Of a stretch of DNA of 37,128 nucleotides, positions 25,401 through 32,521 are shown in pieces. Each line of letters begins with the position of its first letter. The first letter of the stretch is position 1. The notes under the pieces are model-generated. The model was not told the origin of the DNA and did no database searches. It worked only from the letters and a program-made list of their open reading frames with translations. The DNA comes from Sandaracinaceae bacterium (GTDB taxonomy: Bacteria; Myxococcota_A; Polyangia; Polyangiales; Sandaracinaceae): assembly GCA_019694315.1 (NCBI GenBank), contig JAIBCE010000037.1, forward strand, positions 1 to 37,128, written 5' to 3'. Both the position numbers and the translations under genes were made by a program.

Positions 25401-27800
25401 GTCGGACGCGAAATAGGCATTCAGCTCGTCCTCGGACTTGAAGCCGCGAGAACGCCGACTGACACCCTCGAGGATGCGCTCCGCGGCCTGGAGGAGCGAT
25501 TGCGCGCGCTTCTGCCGCTCTTCGAGGAGCTGCTGCTTCTTGGCGCCGAGCGCGTCGGTGATCTCCTCGCGCTTCTTCGCCAGCTCGAGCACGAATTCGT
25601 CGAGCTCTCCGAACTTCGCCTCGACCTCCTCGAGGGCGACGAGGAGGCGGGCGAGCTCGGTGTCGCACTTCTCGGGGCTGTCGGCGACGGCCAGGCTCGA
25701 GCTCACGCTCTGACCGAGGAGCTTGAGCTGTGCGCCGAAGGTCGCGCGACCCTCCACCGCAGCGAGCTCTCTCCGCCGCGCCTCGAGCACCGCGCGCACG
25801 CGGTTCTGCTTGGCGAAGACGTCGCCGATGTTCTCGAGGATGCGAGCGCGCTGGACGGGATCGTCGACCTCGAGGCCGCCGACCACCTCCGAGAGCACCG
25901 TGAGCCCCGCGCCCACGCGATCGAGCTCCTCGCCGAGCGGGCGCGCGTCGACGGTCTTGTCGACCTTGCCGATCGCGAGGTCGATCTCGTCGAGCTTCTG
26001 CGAGACGGGCAGGAGCGCGTCGGCGCTGGAGAGGAAGACCACGCACGCCGCCGAGACCTTCTCCTGGTCGGCGATCGTGGCCTTCTCGAGCGCATCGACC
26101 AGCGGCAGATCCACGTAGCGGATCTCGCGCAGGCTCACGAGCTGGCCCCGCTGGCCGCGCAGCGAGGTGAGCGCGCCCATGAAGTCGTCGACCGAGCGCA
26201 TGTCCTCGGGCCGTGTCTTGCGCGTGAGCTCGTCGCGGGCCTTGCGGGCGGCCTCGAGCGCGTCGGAGGCGCGCTTCTTCATCGCGAGGACCTTCTCGAG
26301 CTCGTCGATCACGAGCTCGGCGGTCTTCTTCACCTCGAAGATCGCGGCGCGGAGCTCGAAGGCCTCGGCGCTGCCGATCCAGTGGTACGCGTCGGCCACG
26401 CGCTCTGCGTTCTTGACGATCTCTTCGTAGGTCGAGCGCGCGAGCTCGGCCTTCTGCGCCATCTTCGCGATGGAGTAGCTGTCGGAGATGCCGCGCACGA
26501 GCTCGGCATTGCCGATCTTCGAGAGGAACGAGCCGTCGGTCCCGGCCTCGGCCGCGTGCTCGGCCGAGGTGTACGGTGTGCGCCAGATCTGCACCGGGTG
26601 AATGCGCGAGGGCTCCTCCGAGCTCGAGCGGAACACGACGAGGGTGCCGTCGGCGAAGAGCGACATGCCGTGACACACGATGGGTGTCGCGACCTCTTTG
26701 CGGATCAGGTTGTACGAGAGGAGCTGGTAGAGGCCCTGATCCCGACGGTGGTAGACGAAGAGCACGTCTTCGCCGTTGGGCGACTTGATCACCCGGAAGA
26801 GCTCGAGCCCCTCGACCTGTCGGTCGAAGATCTTTCCCTCGCCCACGTCGAGGTAGTAGCCCCCCGGGAAGATGATGCCGTGATCCTCGGGCAGCTGCCG
26901 GCAGCTCTGCCCGATGGCGTCGATGCGCTGCACCTCCTTGGTGCGTCGGTTGAAGACCAGATAGCGAGTCTTGGTCTCGCGATAGGGCCTCATCGAGAGG
27001 AGGATCAGCCCTCCGACCTTGGCGTACTTGATCTCCGCGTCGTCGAGCGCCTGATTGGGGTCCTCGACCTGCTCGGCGTAGATGCCTTGTCCAGTCTCGG
27101 TGTTGTCTTCGATCTTGATCGTGAGATCGCCGTGGATGGTCTCCACGAAGAGCTCGTCCTCGATCGAGAGGTGAGGGTGGCGTCCGGAGCGCTGGTGCTC
27201 ACGGCCGACGACCTTCCACTCGAAGTCGAAGGGATGTGGGAAGACGTGATCGCGGTCGCCGCGCTCGTCGAGGTACGCGACGTGCCCGGCCGCGTCCACG
27301 CTCCAGCGGAGCACGCGCTGATCGCCGAGCGTCGCGCCGGTCTGGAAGATCGCGAGGATGCGATCGCTCTCCACGCGGAGCTGGAGGAGCTTGGTCTCGC
27401 GGTAGTACTTGAAGAGGTCCCCGAACTCCTTGAGGAAGCGGGGATCGCTCAGGAAGCCGGGGATCGTGTCGCGGGGGAGCTCCGAGAGATCCCAGCTTCC
27501 GTCGTCGGCGCGCACGAAGCGGTGGAGCGACAGGACGTCGTGGACCTGCGTCTCGGCGCGCAGCCCGAGGAAGACCTTGTAGCCCATGACGAGCGTGCCC
27601 CGGAACGACACGAGGTCGCGCGGCACGCAGTTGTTCTCCGTGCGCACGCGCTCGTTCGCGAGCACGGCGAGCTCGGAGCCGCCGAAGGTCTTCTTCCGCG
27701 CCTCGTCGAGAAGCCCCGTGCGCTCCACGAGCGCCTTGGCCTGCTCGTCGAGCCGCCGCCGCAGGATCTCGTAATTGCCCTGATCGATTTGCTCGGTCAC
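22443..27800 (-). CDS. giant AAA-type ATPase with propeller-like and coiled-coil regions (DUF3686-like, annotated elsewhere as DNA repair ATPase)
   Basis: A 1785-residue protein. GTG 27800 is preferred (VTEQIDQGNYEILRRRL), with a GAGG about 10 nt upstream. Residues about 30-480 are beta-rich with propeller-like segments (VLRWSVDAAGHVAYLDERG, GEDVLFVYHRRDQGLYQL). Residues about 510-900 are charged coiled coil (ELARLLVALEEVEAKFGELDE). The AAA core has Walker A SPPGYGKTTLMEY (Lys about 1311), Walker B NVMLYLDDIQHTS, sensor-1-like FCVVMAGNPYTETG and a C-terminal GYSGAELAEITG segment. About 270 helical residues end the protein. It follows the flotillin gene by 193 nt. The family is poorly characterised; a remodelling role at membranes together with flotillin is inferred from context. 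Confidence 0.85.
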   Translation of the reverse strand: MTEQIDQGNYEILRRRLDEQAKALVERTGLLDEARKKTFGGSELAVLANERVRTENNCVPRDLVSFRGTLVMGYKVFLGLRAETQVHDVLSLHRFVRADDGSWDLSELPRDTIPGFLSDPRFLKEFGDLFKYYRETKLLQLRVESDRILAIFQTGATLGDQRVLRWSVDAAGHVAYLDERGDRDHVFPHPFDFEWKVVGREHQRSGRHPHLSIEDELFVETIHGDLTIKIEDNTETGQGIYAEQVEDPNQALDDAEIKYAKVGGLILLSMRPYRETKTRYLVFNRRTKEVQRIDAIGQSCRQLPEDHGIIFPGGYYLDVGEGKIFDRQVEGLELFRVIKSPNGEDVLFVYHRRDQGLYQLLSYNLIRKEVATPIVCHGMSLFADGTLVVFRSSSEEPSRIHPVQIWRTPYTSAEHAAEAGTDGSFLSKIGNAELVRGISDSYSIAKMAQKAELARSTYEEIVKNAERVADAYHWIGSAEAFELRAAIFEVKKTAELVIDELEKVLAMKKRASDALEAARKARDELTRKTRPEDMRSVDDFMGALTSLRGQRGQLVSLREIRYVDLPLVDALEKATIADQEKVSAACVVFLSSADALLPVSQKLDEIDLAIGKVDKTVDARPLGEELDRVGAGLTVLSEVVGGLEVDDPVQRARILENIGDVFAKQNRVRAVLEARRRELAAVEGRATFGAQLKLLGQSVSSSLAVADSPEKCDTELARLLVALEEVEAKFGELDEFVLELAKKREEITDALGAKKQQLLEERQKRAQSLLQAAERILEGVSRRSRGFKSEDELNAYFASDAMVAKLRQIAEQLRSIGDTVRADEVDGKGKAARQNALRALRDKLDLFEEGDSVVRLGRHKFSVNNQPLELTIVPRTSGDADDTTLALHLTGTDFFEPLEDPALVAAKPYWAQALVSETKDVYRGEYLAASILFDAEEGKSGLGLAKLAAVQHDEAALLELVRGYAQPRYDEGYDRGVHDADAAKILGQLLTLRASAGLLRFAATPRALACSFWAFGFAPQGLQGASSGAPASALLDASAKTLLQRRAASLGRLRATTSDGAGLGQLADELASAITRHAAAMDLPADASDARVAAAYLVEELAKEPVRFATSAPADSLTEALRAHLEVAGARRSFDDDLRALEGDPRARLALVRAWMRGIAQKTPELAHAELEASVLVATDRKLEREVLHALVSSEVRDLFGQHPRIADRKLTLRLDELLSRLFAYRTHHVPGFRAYRELRHTLLERERKRLRLEELKAKPMSSFVRNRLVDQVYLPMVGDNLAKQLGALGEGKRTDTMGLLLLVSPPGYGKTTLMEYVANRLGLVFVKVNGPSLGHEVTSVDPADAPDATSRQEVEKINLALEMGNNVMLYLDDIQHTSSELLQKFISMCDAQRRMEGVWNGKTRTYDLRGKKFCVVMAGNPYTETGEKFRIPDMLANRADTYNLGEVLEGKAEAFALSYVENCLTANGVLSPLATRSAKDVDKILRIAMGEPIATTELEHGYSGAELAEITGVLQRLFRVRDVLLKVNAEYILSASQEDAYRTEPPFKLQGSYRNMTKMAGKVVAAMNDDELERLVDDHYRGESQTLTVGGEQNLLKLAELRGRMNDVQKARWAEIKAEFKRRKTMGSGTDDPVTRVTGTLSVLGQNLDEIKEALGLAISRADVAEKDRKEMIVALAETAKLQGEITRAALTDGRDKNAPPWLAESLGELRRSIESMGKPDIQVTVEPPPGYGEMLSHQIAVTEQTLIPLVQSAAKNLDDAHSLHEHMIQLLDLLKKIDLRLRG

Positions 27801-27993
27801 TGACGACCTCGGCCTCGTCGAGAGGCGCATCAAGCGTGCTGGGTCGGGCCGCGGGGGAGGGGTCCGATGGCTCGGACAGTCCTCGTCCTTCGGCCTGCGG
27901 AACTCGCCCCTGGACCCCCACCCCCCCACGTCCCGCGACTCGTTCGACATGATCGTCGAGTCGGGGGCGACGCGAGTGGGGCCAGGTGAGTCG
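27801..27993 (-). other. intergenic leader between flotillin and AAA ATPase genes with a hairpin
   Basis: This 193-nt gap separates two same-strand genes. CGACTCG (27936-27942) and CGAGTCG (27957-27963) form a perfect 7-bp dyad, 31 nt downstream of the flotillin stop. It could be a partial terminator or processing site that sets different levels of the two proteins. A run of eleven or so C residues broken by one A and one T lies at about 27908-27933. I saw no small gene here. Confidence 0.4.
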
Positions 27994-30189
27994 TCAGAGC
28001 CCGAGCTTCTTGGCCTGCGTGAGCAGGGCCTCGAGCCTGCTCTTGGTGCTCGCGTCGCCTGCGTCGCTCGAGAGCTTCGCGAGGAAGGCGCTGACGCTGA
28101 GGTTCTTGAGAGACTCCGCGTCGAGCTTGGGGCTCTTCAGGATCTCGGTGAGGTCCTCGGGGAGACTGCGGTTCTTCTGGAGGTAGTCCGCGAGCACCGT
28201 CTGGATCGTCTGGCTGTTGTCGACGGTGGCGTCGATCGCCTGGCCCATCGTCAGCGCGCTCGCGAAGCGCTCGAAGAACTGACCATCTCCGCCGACGATC
28301 TGGATCTTCGCGTTGCCCATGGCGGTGGCCATGACCTCGGCCTGCGACTTCGCGATCTCCTTCTTCACGTCGATGGCGGCGAGCTCCACGGCCTTCTCCT
28401 TGTCGAGGCGGAGGCGGAACTCCTCGTGCTCGCGGCCCACGCCGTCGAGCGCCTTCATCGCGTTGGCCTTCTGCGCGAGGCCCGCGGCCTCGGCCTCGAG
28501 CTTCTGCTGCACGGCGCGCGCCTCGGCCTCGCCGCGCTTGGCGATCGCCTGTGCCTCGGCCTCGCGCACACGCGCCAGGGCCAGGCCCTTCTGCTCCTCG
28601 CCCTGCACCTCGATGGTGGTCTTCTCCCGGAGGACTGCGGCCTCGGCGAGGCCCGCCTTGCCCTGCGCCTCGCCGCGCTTCTCGAGCACCTTGGCCTCGG
28701 CGAGGCCCTTGTTCTCGAGGCCCGTGGCCTCCGCGAGCATCTTCTTCTCGATGACGAGGGCCTCGGCCATGCCCTGCTTCTCGATGGCGGCGGCCTGCGC
28801 CTCGCGCACGCGCACCTCGGCGAGGCCCGCTGCGGCGTGCTCGGCCTGGACGCCCTCGGCCACACGCATCTTGGCGCGCGCCTGCTTGTCGGCGGTCTCG
28901 AGATCCGCGTCGGCGATCGTGAGGCGCTTCTTGGCCTCGTGACGCGCCACGGCCTCGTCGGCCTCGGCCTTCTTCACCAGCTTGAGCGCGGCCTCCTCGG
29001 CCGAGGCGCTCGCCGTGATGACGACCGCTTCCTTCTGGCGCTTGGCCTCCGCGACGAGGCGGAGATCCTTGATGCGCTCCTCCTCCTCGGCGACGGTCTT
29101 CTCGACCGCGACGCGACCGCGGATGACGTCGGCGATGTCCTTCCTCTGGACCTCGACCTCCTTCTCCTTGGCGATCGAGCCGAGCGTCACCTCGCGCTCA
29201 CGCACGATCTGCTCGAGCGCACGTGCCTTCTCGACGCGCTCGGTCTCGACGGCGATCTCGCGCTCACGGCCCTTCTGCGCGATCGCGGCGCCGCGCTCCT
29301 TGTTCTGCTGCGCGACGAGGATCTCCTCCTCGAACTTCGCCCGCAGGACCTGCGTCTTCTTGGCCTCTTCGTCGGCGATGCGCTGGGCCTCCTGCTGCTC
29401 GCGCGCCTGCGCGGAGGTGATCTCCTTCTGGGCCTTGGCCTCGGCCTCGGCGCGGCGCTGGTTGAACGCGAACATGGCCTCGTCGCCCTTGAGCGTCTGG
29501 CTGCCGATGTCCATGCGCTCCTTCTGACGGAGCTCGTTCGTCATCACGTTCTGCACCGTCGTGATGTCGGTGATCTTCTTGATGCCCTGCGCGTCGAGGA
29601 TGTTCTGCGCGTCGAGGAGCTCGAGCGGCGTCTGCTCGAGGTAGTCGATGGCCACGTCGTCGAGCACGAAGCCGTTGAGGTCGCGTCCGATGACCTCCTT
29701 GATCTGATCGCGGAAGACCTCGCGCTTCTTGTAGAGGTCCTCGAAGTCGAGCTGCTTGCCGACCGTCTTGAGCGCCTCGGAGAACTTCGCGGTGAAGAGA
29801 GCCTCGATGGTCTTCTGATCGGAGGCGCGCGCCGCGCCGATCGACTGCGCGACCTTGAGCACGTCCTCTACCGTCTTGTTCACGCGGACGAAGAACGTGA
29901 CCTTGATGTCCGCGCGGATGTTGTCGGCGCAGATGAGGCCCTCCTTGCCGCGGCGATCGATCTCGACCGTCTTCACCGAGATGTCCATGATCTCGGCCCG
30001 GTTCACGATCGGCAGGACCGTGGCGCCCGTGAACGTGACGATCGGCTCCGCGCCTCCGATGCCCGTCTTGATCAGGGCGCGACCCTGATCGACGAGGCGA
30101 TAGAAGCGCGCGAGCAGCGCGACGATGCCGAGCAGGAACAACGCGACGACGGCGCTCCCGATGATCCACGGCGTGAACTCTCCGAGCAT
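27994..30189 (-). CDS. flotillin/SPFH-domain protein, YqiK-like
   Basis: A 731-residue protein. One membrane segment is at residues about 8-28 (WIIGSAVVALFLLGIVALLA). The SPFH/band-7 domain follows (about 30-240), with FYRLVDQGRALIKTGIGG, DISVKTVEIDRRGKEGL and VIGRDLNGFVLDDVAIDYLEQTP. From about 240 to 630 lies a long coiled coil made of Ala/Glu-rich flotillin repeats (GEAEARAVQQKLEAEAAG, GLAEAKVLEKRGEAQGKAGL). The C-terminal 100 residues are helical and end in a variable tail. GGAGG stands 7 nt before the ATG. Flotillins assemble into large membrane cages or microdomain scaffolds. The OB-fold protein gene lies upstream (167 nt) and the AAA ATPase gene downstream, a pairing that resembles E. 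coli yqiJ-yqiK. Confidence 0.94.
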   Translation of the reverse strand: MLGEFTPWIIGSAVVALFLLGIVALLARFYRLVDQGRALIKTGIGGAEPIVTFTGATVLPIVNRAEIMDISVKTVEIDRRGKEGLICADNIRADIKVTFFVRVNKTVEDVLKVAQSIGAARASDQKTIEALFTAKFSEALKTVGKQLDFEDLYKKREVFRDQIKEVIGRDLNGFVLDDVAIDYLEQTPLELLDAQNILDAQGIKKITDITTVQNVMTNELRQKERMDIGSQTLKGDEAMFAFNQRRAEAEAKAQKEITSAQAREQQEAQRIADEEAKKTQVLRAKFEEEILVAQQNKERGAAIAQKGREREIAVETERVEKARALEQIVREREVTLGSIAKEKEVEVQRKDIADVIRGRVAVEKTVAEEEERIKDLRLVAEAKRQKEAVVITASASAEEAALKLVKKAEADEAVARHEAKKRLTIADADLETADKQARAKMRVAEGVQAEHAAAGLAEVRVREAQAAAIEKQGMAEALVIEKKMLAEATGLENKGLAEAKVLEKRGEAQGKAGLAEAAVLREKTTIEVQGEEQKGLALARVREAEAQAIAKRGEAEARAVQQKLEAEAAGLAQKANAMKALDGVGREHEEFRLRLDKEKAVELAAIDVKKEIAKSQAEVMATAMGNAKIQIVGGDGQFFERFASALTMGQAIDATVDNSQTIQTVLADYLQKNRSLPEDLTEILKSPKLDAESLKNLSVSAFLAKLSSDAGDASTKSRLEALLTQAKKLGL

Positions 30190-30356
30190 CTCAGTCCTCC
30201 CTCTGCCTCGTGTCGACGAGGCTGCGAGCGCGCGCGATCCAATCAGAGCCGCGCGCCCTTGTCATTGCTCTCCTCCGGGCCCTCGCGCCCGAGAACGAGC
30301 CGGCACGCTGGACATTCCTGACGCGCGGTGAAGTGCACATGCGTCGTATCGATGGA

Positions 30357-31139
30357 TCAGGTCGGCTTTCCCGAGGATGCGTCGGATCGCCCGTGTTTCT
30401 GGGTTTTCCCGGCGATCGTGCTCATCGGCTCGACCTCGAAGCTCTCGCTCTGGGCGTCCCAGCCGAGGATCAGTGCTTCGTCGTCGCGGGCGAGCGCGTC
30501 GGGATCCGCGCATCGAACCTGGAGGCGCAGGCCCGCGCCGCCGTCGTCGAGCTGACCCTCGCCGAACTTCGCGTCGACGCGACCCGTGGTGATGCGAACG
30601 ACCTTGCCGACAAGGTCCTTGTTGCGTGTGCCCTGCTTGGTCGCGAAGAGAGGCGCGAGCGGCCGGATGGCGGCGCTCGTCGCGAAGAGGCTCGTCACGA
30701 GAGAGACGACGAGCACGAGCGCGCTCGTGGCGATCGATGACAGCGGCAGGAGCGGCGTGACGTGTGCCGAGATCAGGTAGCTCACGAGGCAGCCGAAGAA
30801 GCCGAGGAACGAGAGCGTGATCGTCACCGGGACGCTGCGGAGCTTCAGCGAGGACAGGAGGCTCGTGAGCCCGCCGTGGCTCGGGGCGGCCGCGTCCAGG
30901 GCGCCGTCGTGCGCGGGAGCGTCGTGCGCGTGGCCCAGGTCTGCGTGGCCCGCGTCGCCATGACCGACGACGTCGGCGTGGCCCACGTCGCCGAGGTGTC
31001 CGTGGCCATCGGCACCGCCGAGCACGTCGATGTCGAGCGCGCCCAGGATCACGGTGAGCCAGTACACGACGGACGCGACGACGAGGCACGTCCACGGCAG
31101 AGTGGGCATCGAGAACAGGATCGAGAGCAGCTCGTCCAT
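30357..31139 (-). CDS. YqiJ/NfeD-like membrane protein with OB-fold and His-rich loop
   Basis: A 260-residue protein. GGAGG 4 nt before ATG 31139 decides this start over the ATG at 31181. Helix 1 is at residues about 12-34 (LPWTCLVVASVVYWLTVILG). A loop of about 50 residues follows, with nine His in GHxD-type units (GHADVVGHGDAGHADLGHAH), then two or three helices (VPVTITLSFLGFFGCLVSYL, IATSALVLVVSLVTSLFA). A C-terminal OB-like domain starts with DLVGKVVRITTGRVDAKFGEG and contains LRLQVRCADPD and EALILGWD. NfeD-type OB-fold proteins partner flotillins, and in E. coli YqiJ pairs with the flotillin YqiK. The His-rich loop could bind metal ions; that is unusual and inferred from composition only. 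Confidence 0.85.
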   Translation of the reverse strand: MDELLSILFSMPTLPWTCLVVASVVYWLTVILGALDIDVLGGADGHGHLGDVGHADVVGHGDAGHADLGHAHDAPAHDGALDAAAPSHGGLTSLLSSLKLRSVPVTITLSFLGFFGCLVSYLISAHVTPLLPLSSIATSALVLVVSLVTSLFATSAAIRPLAPLFATKQGTRNKDLVGKVVRITTGRVDAKFGEGQLDDGGAGLRLQVRCADPDALARDDEALILGWDAQSESFEVEPMSTIAGKTQKHGRSDASSGKPT

Positions 31140-31238
31140 CGGCCTCCGCAGTGTGCCAGACACCGACGAGGCGAGGGCCATTCCGCGGGCCCGTGGTCAG
31201 GCGTCGTGGAAACAGGTAGCGTGTGAGGAGGCACGCGG

Positions 31239-31649
31239 GTGGAGCACGAGCGCGACAATCCGGCCGGTGAGGGCCCGAGAGCGAGCGACGGAACGGGCGC
31301 GGCGAGGGCCCGCGTGAAGGTCGTGTTCGTCGAGGATCTCGCGCCCCTGCGGCGCCTCGTCGTGTCGGCGCTGGGCTACGAAGGCATCGACGTGCGCGGC
31401 GCCGGCACCCTCGGCGAGGGCCTGGCCGCGGTCGAGGCGAGCGAGGTCGACGTGCTCGTCACGGATCTCTACCTGCCCGACGGAACCGGCCGCGAGCTCG
31501 TGCTCCGCGCGCGCAAGGTGCGACCGGGCCTCAAGGCGATGTGCGTCTCGGGCTCTCCGCAGTCCGATCCGGTGTTCGACTGCGTGATCGAGAAGCCGTT
31601 CGACGTGGAGGTCCTCGCCACCGAGATCCGCGCGCTCGCGGCTCGCTGA
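31239..31649 (+). CDS. single-domain response regulator (receiver only)
   Basis: A 136-residue protein starting at GTG 31239, with GAGGAGG about 8 nt upstream. After a 26-residue Gly/Ala-rich head comes one receiver domain: acidic pocket VVFVEDLAPLRRLV, phospho-acceptor Asp about 76 in VTDLYLPDGTG, switch Ser in MCVSGSP, and the conserved Lys about 119 in IEKPFDVE. There is no output domain, so it would work by binding a partner or as a phosphorelay step. No histidine kinase lies in the window. A GGTAGCGTG motif occurs 17 nt before the start and is shared with the WD40-like gene. It is divergent from the flotillin set and 44 nt ahead of the acyltransferase gene. Confidence 0.92.
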   Translation: MEHERDNPAGEGPRASDGTGAARARVKVVFVEDLAPLRRLVVSALGYEGIDVRGAGTLGEGLAAVEASEVDVLVTDLYLPDGTGRELVLRARKVRPGLKAMCVSGSPQSDPVFDCVIEKPFDVEVLATEIRALAAR

Positions 31650-31693
31650 CGACGGCTCTCGACCTCGGCCGAAAAACACGGCACATCCGTCGC

Positions 31694-32521
31694 GTGACCG
31701 AACGATCCGAGCTCGTCCTCGCGCGTCCCGAAGAGCATGGCTTCTCGGGGACGCTGCGGCGGGTGGCGCGCATGGCGCTCATCTCGTCGTGGACCTCGTG
31801 GGTGGTGATGGGCGCGCGCATCCGTGGCCTTCCGCCGGAGGGCACGCACGCTGCGGGGCTGCGTCACTGGGCGCACGGCGCGCGGCGCATCCTCGGGGTG
31901 GACTTCGAGGTCGTGCACGGCGAGGCGCGAGCGCCCGAGCGCGCGCGTCTCGTGGTGGCGAACCACCGCACGCCGCTCGACATCATCCCGCTCGTCCTCT
32001 TGTTCGGCGGCCACTTCCTCGCGAACCACAAGACCCGCAAGGCGCCGGTGATCGGTGGAGCCGCCGAGCTCGTGGGGACGATCTTCGTCGACCGCGACGA
32101 CCGGCGCTCGGGCGCGAACGCGATCCGTCAGATGAAGCGCTACCTCGAGGAGAAGCGCACGGTGATCGTCTTCCCGGAGGGCACGACGCACGCCGGCGAC
32201 GAGGTGCGGCCCTTCCAGCGCGGCGCGTTCCTCGCGGCCAAGGGCCTCGACGCGGAGATCGTCCCCGTGGGCATCGCGTACCCGCCGGGCGCGGAGTTCG
32301 TCGAACAGTCGCTCGGCCAGCACGCGCGCGGGTTCCTCTCGCGGCCGGCCAATCGCGCCTGGGTCTCGATCGGAGATCCGCTGCCGGCCGACAGCGTGAT
32401 CAAGGACGAGGAGCAGGTGCGCGCGAAGGTGCAGGAGCTCGTGCACCGCTCACGCGAGGGCTCACGCGAGGGCTCGCGGGGCGGCTCGCGCGAGGGCGAC
32501 GAGGGTGGGGCGGGTCGATGA
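31694..32521 (+). CDS. 1-acylglycerol-3-phosphate O-acyltransferase-like (PlsC family)
   Basis: A 275-residue acyltransferase from GTG 31694; an open frame begins earlier but overlaps the response regulator. Motif I is NHRTPLD (His about 91, Asp about 96, the HX4D catalytic pair), with motif III at FPEGTT (about 160-165) and VPVGIAY as motif IV. One hydrophobic segment near residue 25-45 (ALISSWTSWVVMGARI) could anchor it to the inner membrane. It probably adds an acyl chain to lysophosphatidate or a related lipid. The C-terminus is a short run of SREG-type repeats (four units), encoded by near-identical 12-base repeats around 32450-32500. It overlaps the next gene by ATGA. Confidence 0.9.
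   Translation: MTERSELVLARPEEHGFSGTLRRVARMALISSWTSWVVMGARIRGLPPEGTHAAGLRHWAHGARRILGVDFEVVHGEARAPERARLVVANHRTPLDIIPLVLLFGGHFLANHKTRKAPVIGGAAELVGTIFVDRDDRRSGANAIRQMKRYLEEKRTVIVFPEGTTHAGDEVRPFQRGAFLAAKGLDAEIVPVGIAYPPGAEFVEQSLGQHARGFLSRPANRAWVSIGDPLPADSVIKDEEQVRAKVQELVHRSREGSREGSRGGSREGDEGGAGR

Noticed and set aside
24192..27803. 1203-codon plus-strand open frame opposite the AAA ATPase
   Set aside because: Very long, but its residue mix mirrors the complementary codons and no domain is visible; the minus frame holds Walker A and B and continuous homology-like segments.
27949..30321. 790-codon plus-strand open frame opposite the flotillin gene
   Set aside because: Leu/Arg/Asp-rich shadow created by the Ala/Glu-rich coiled coil on the other strand.
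31140..31170. Sigma-54 promoter suggested by TGGCAC upstream of the YqiJ-like gene
   Set aside because: The matching -12 element (TTGC at the right distance) is absent, and the site lies too close to the start codon.
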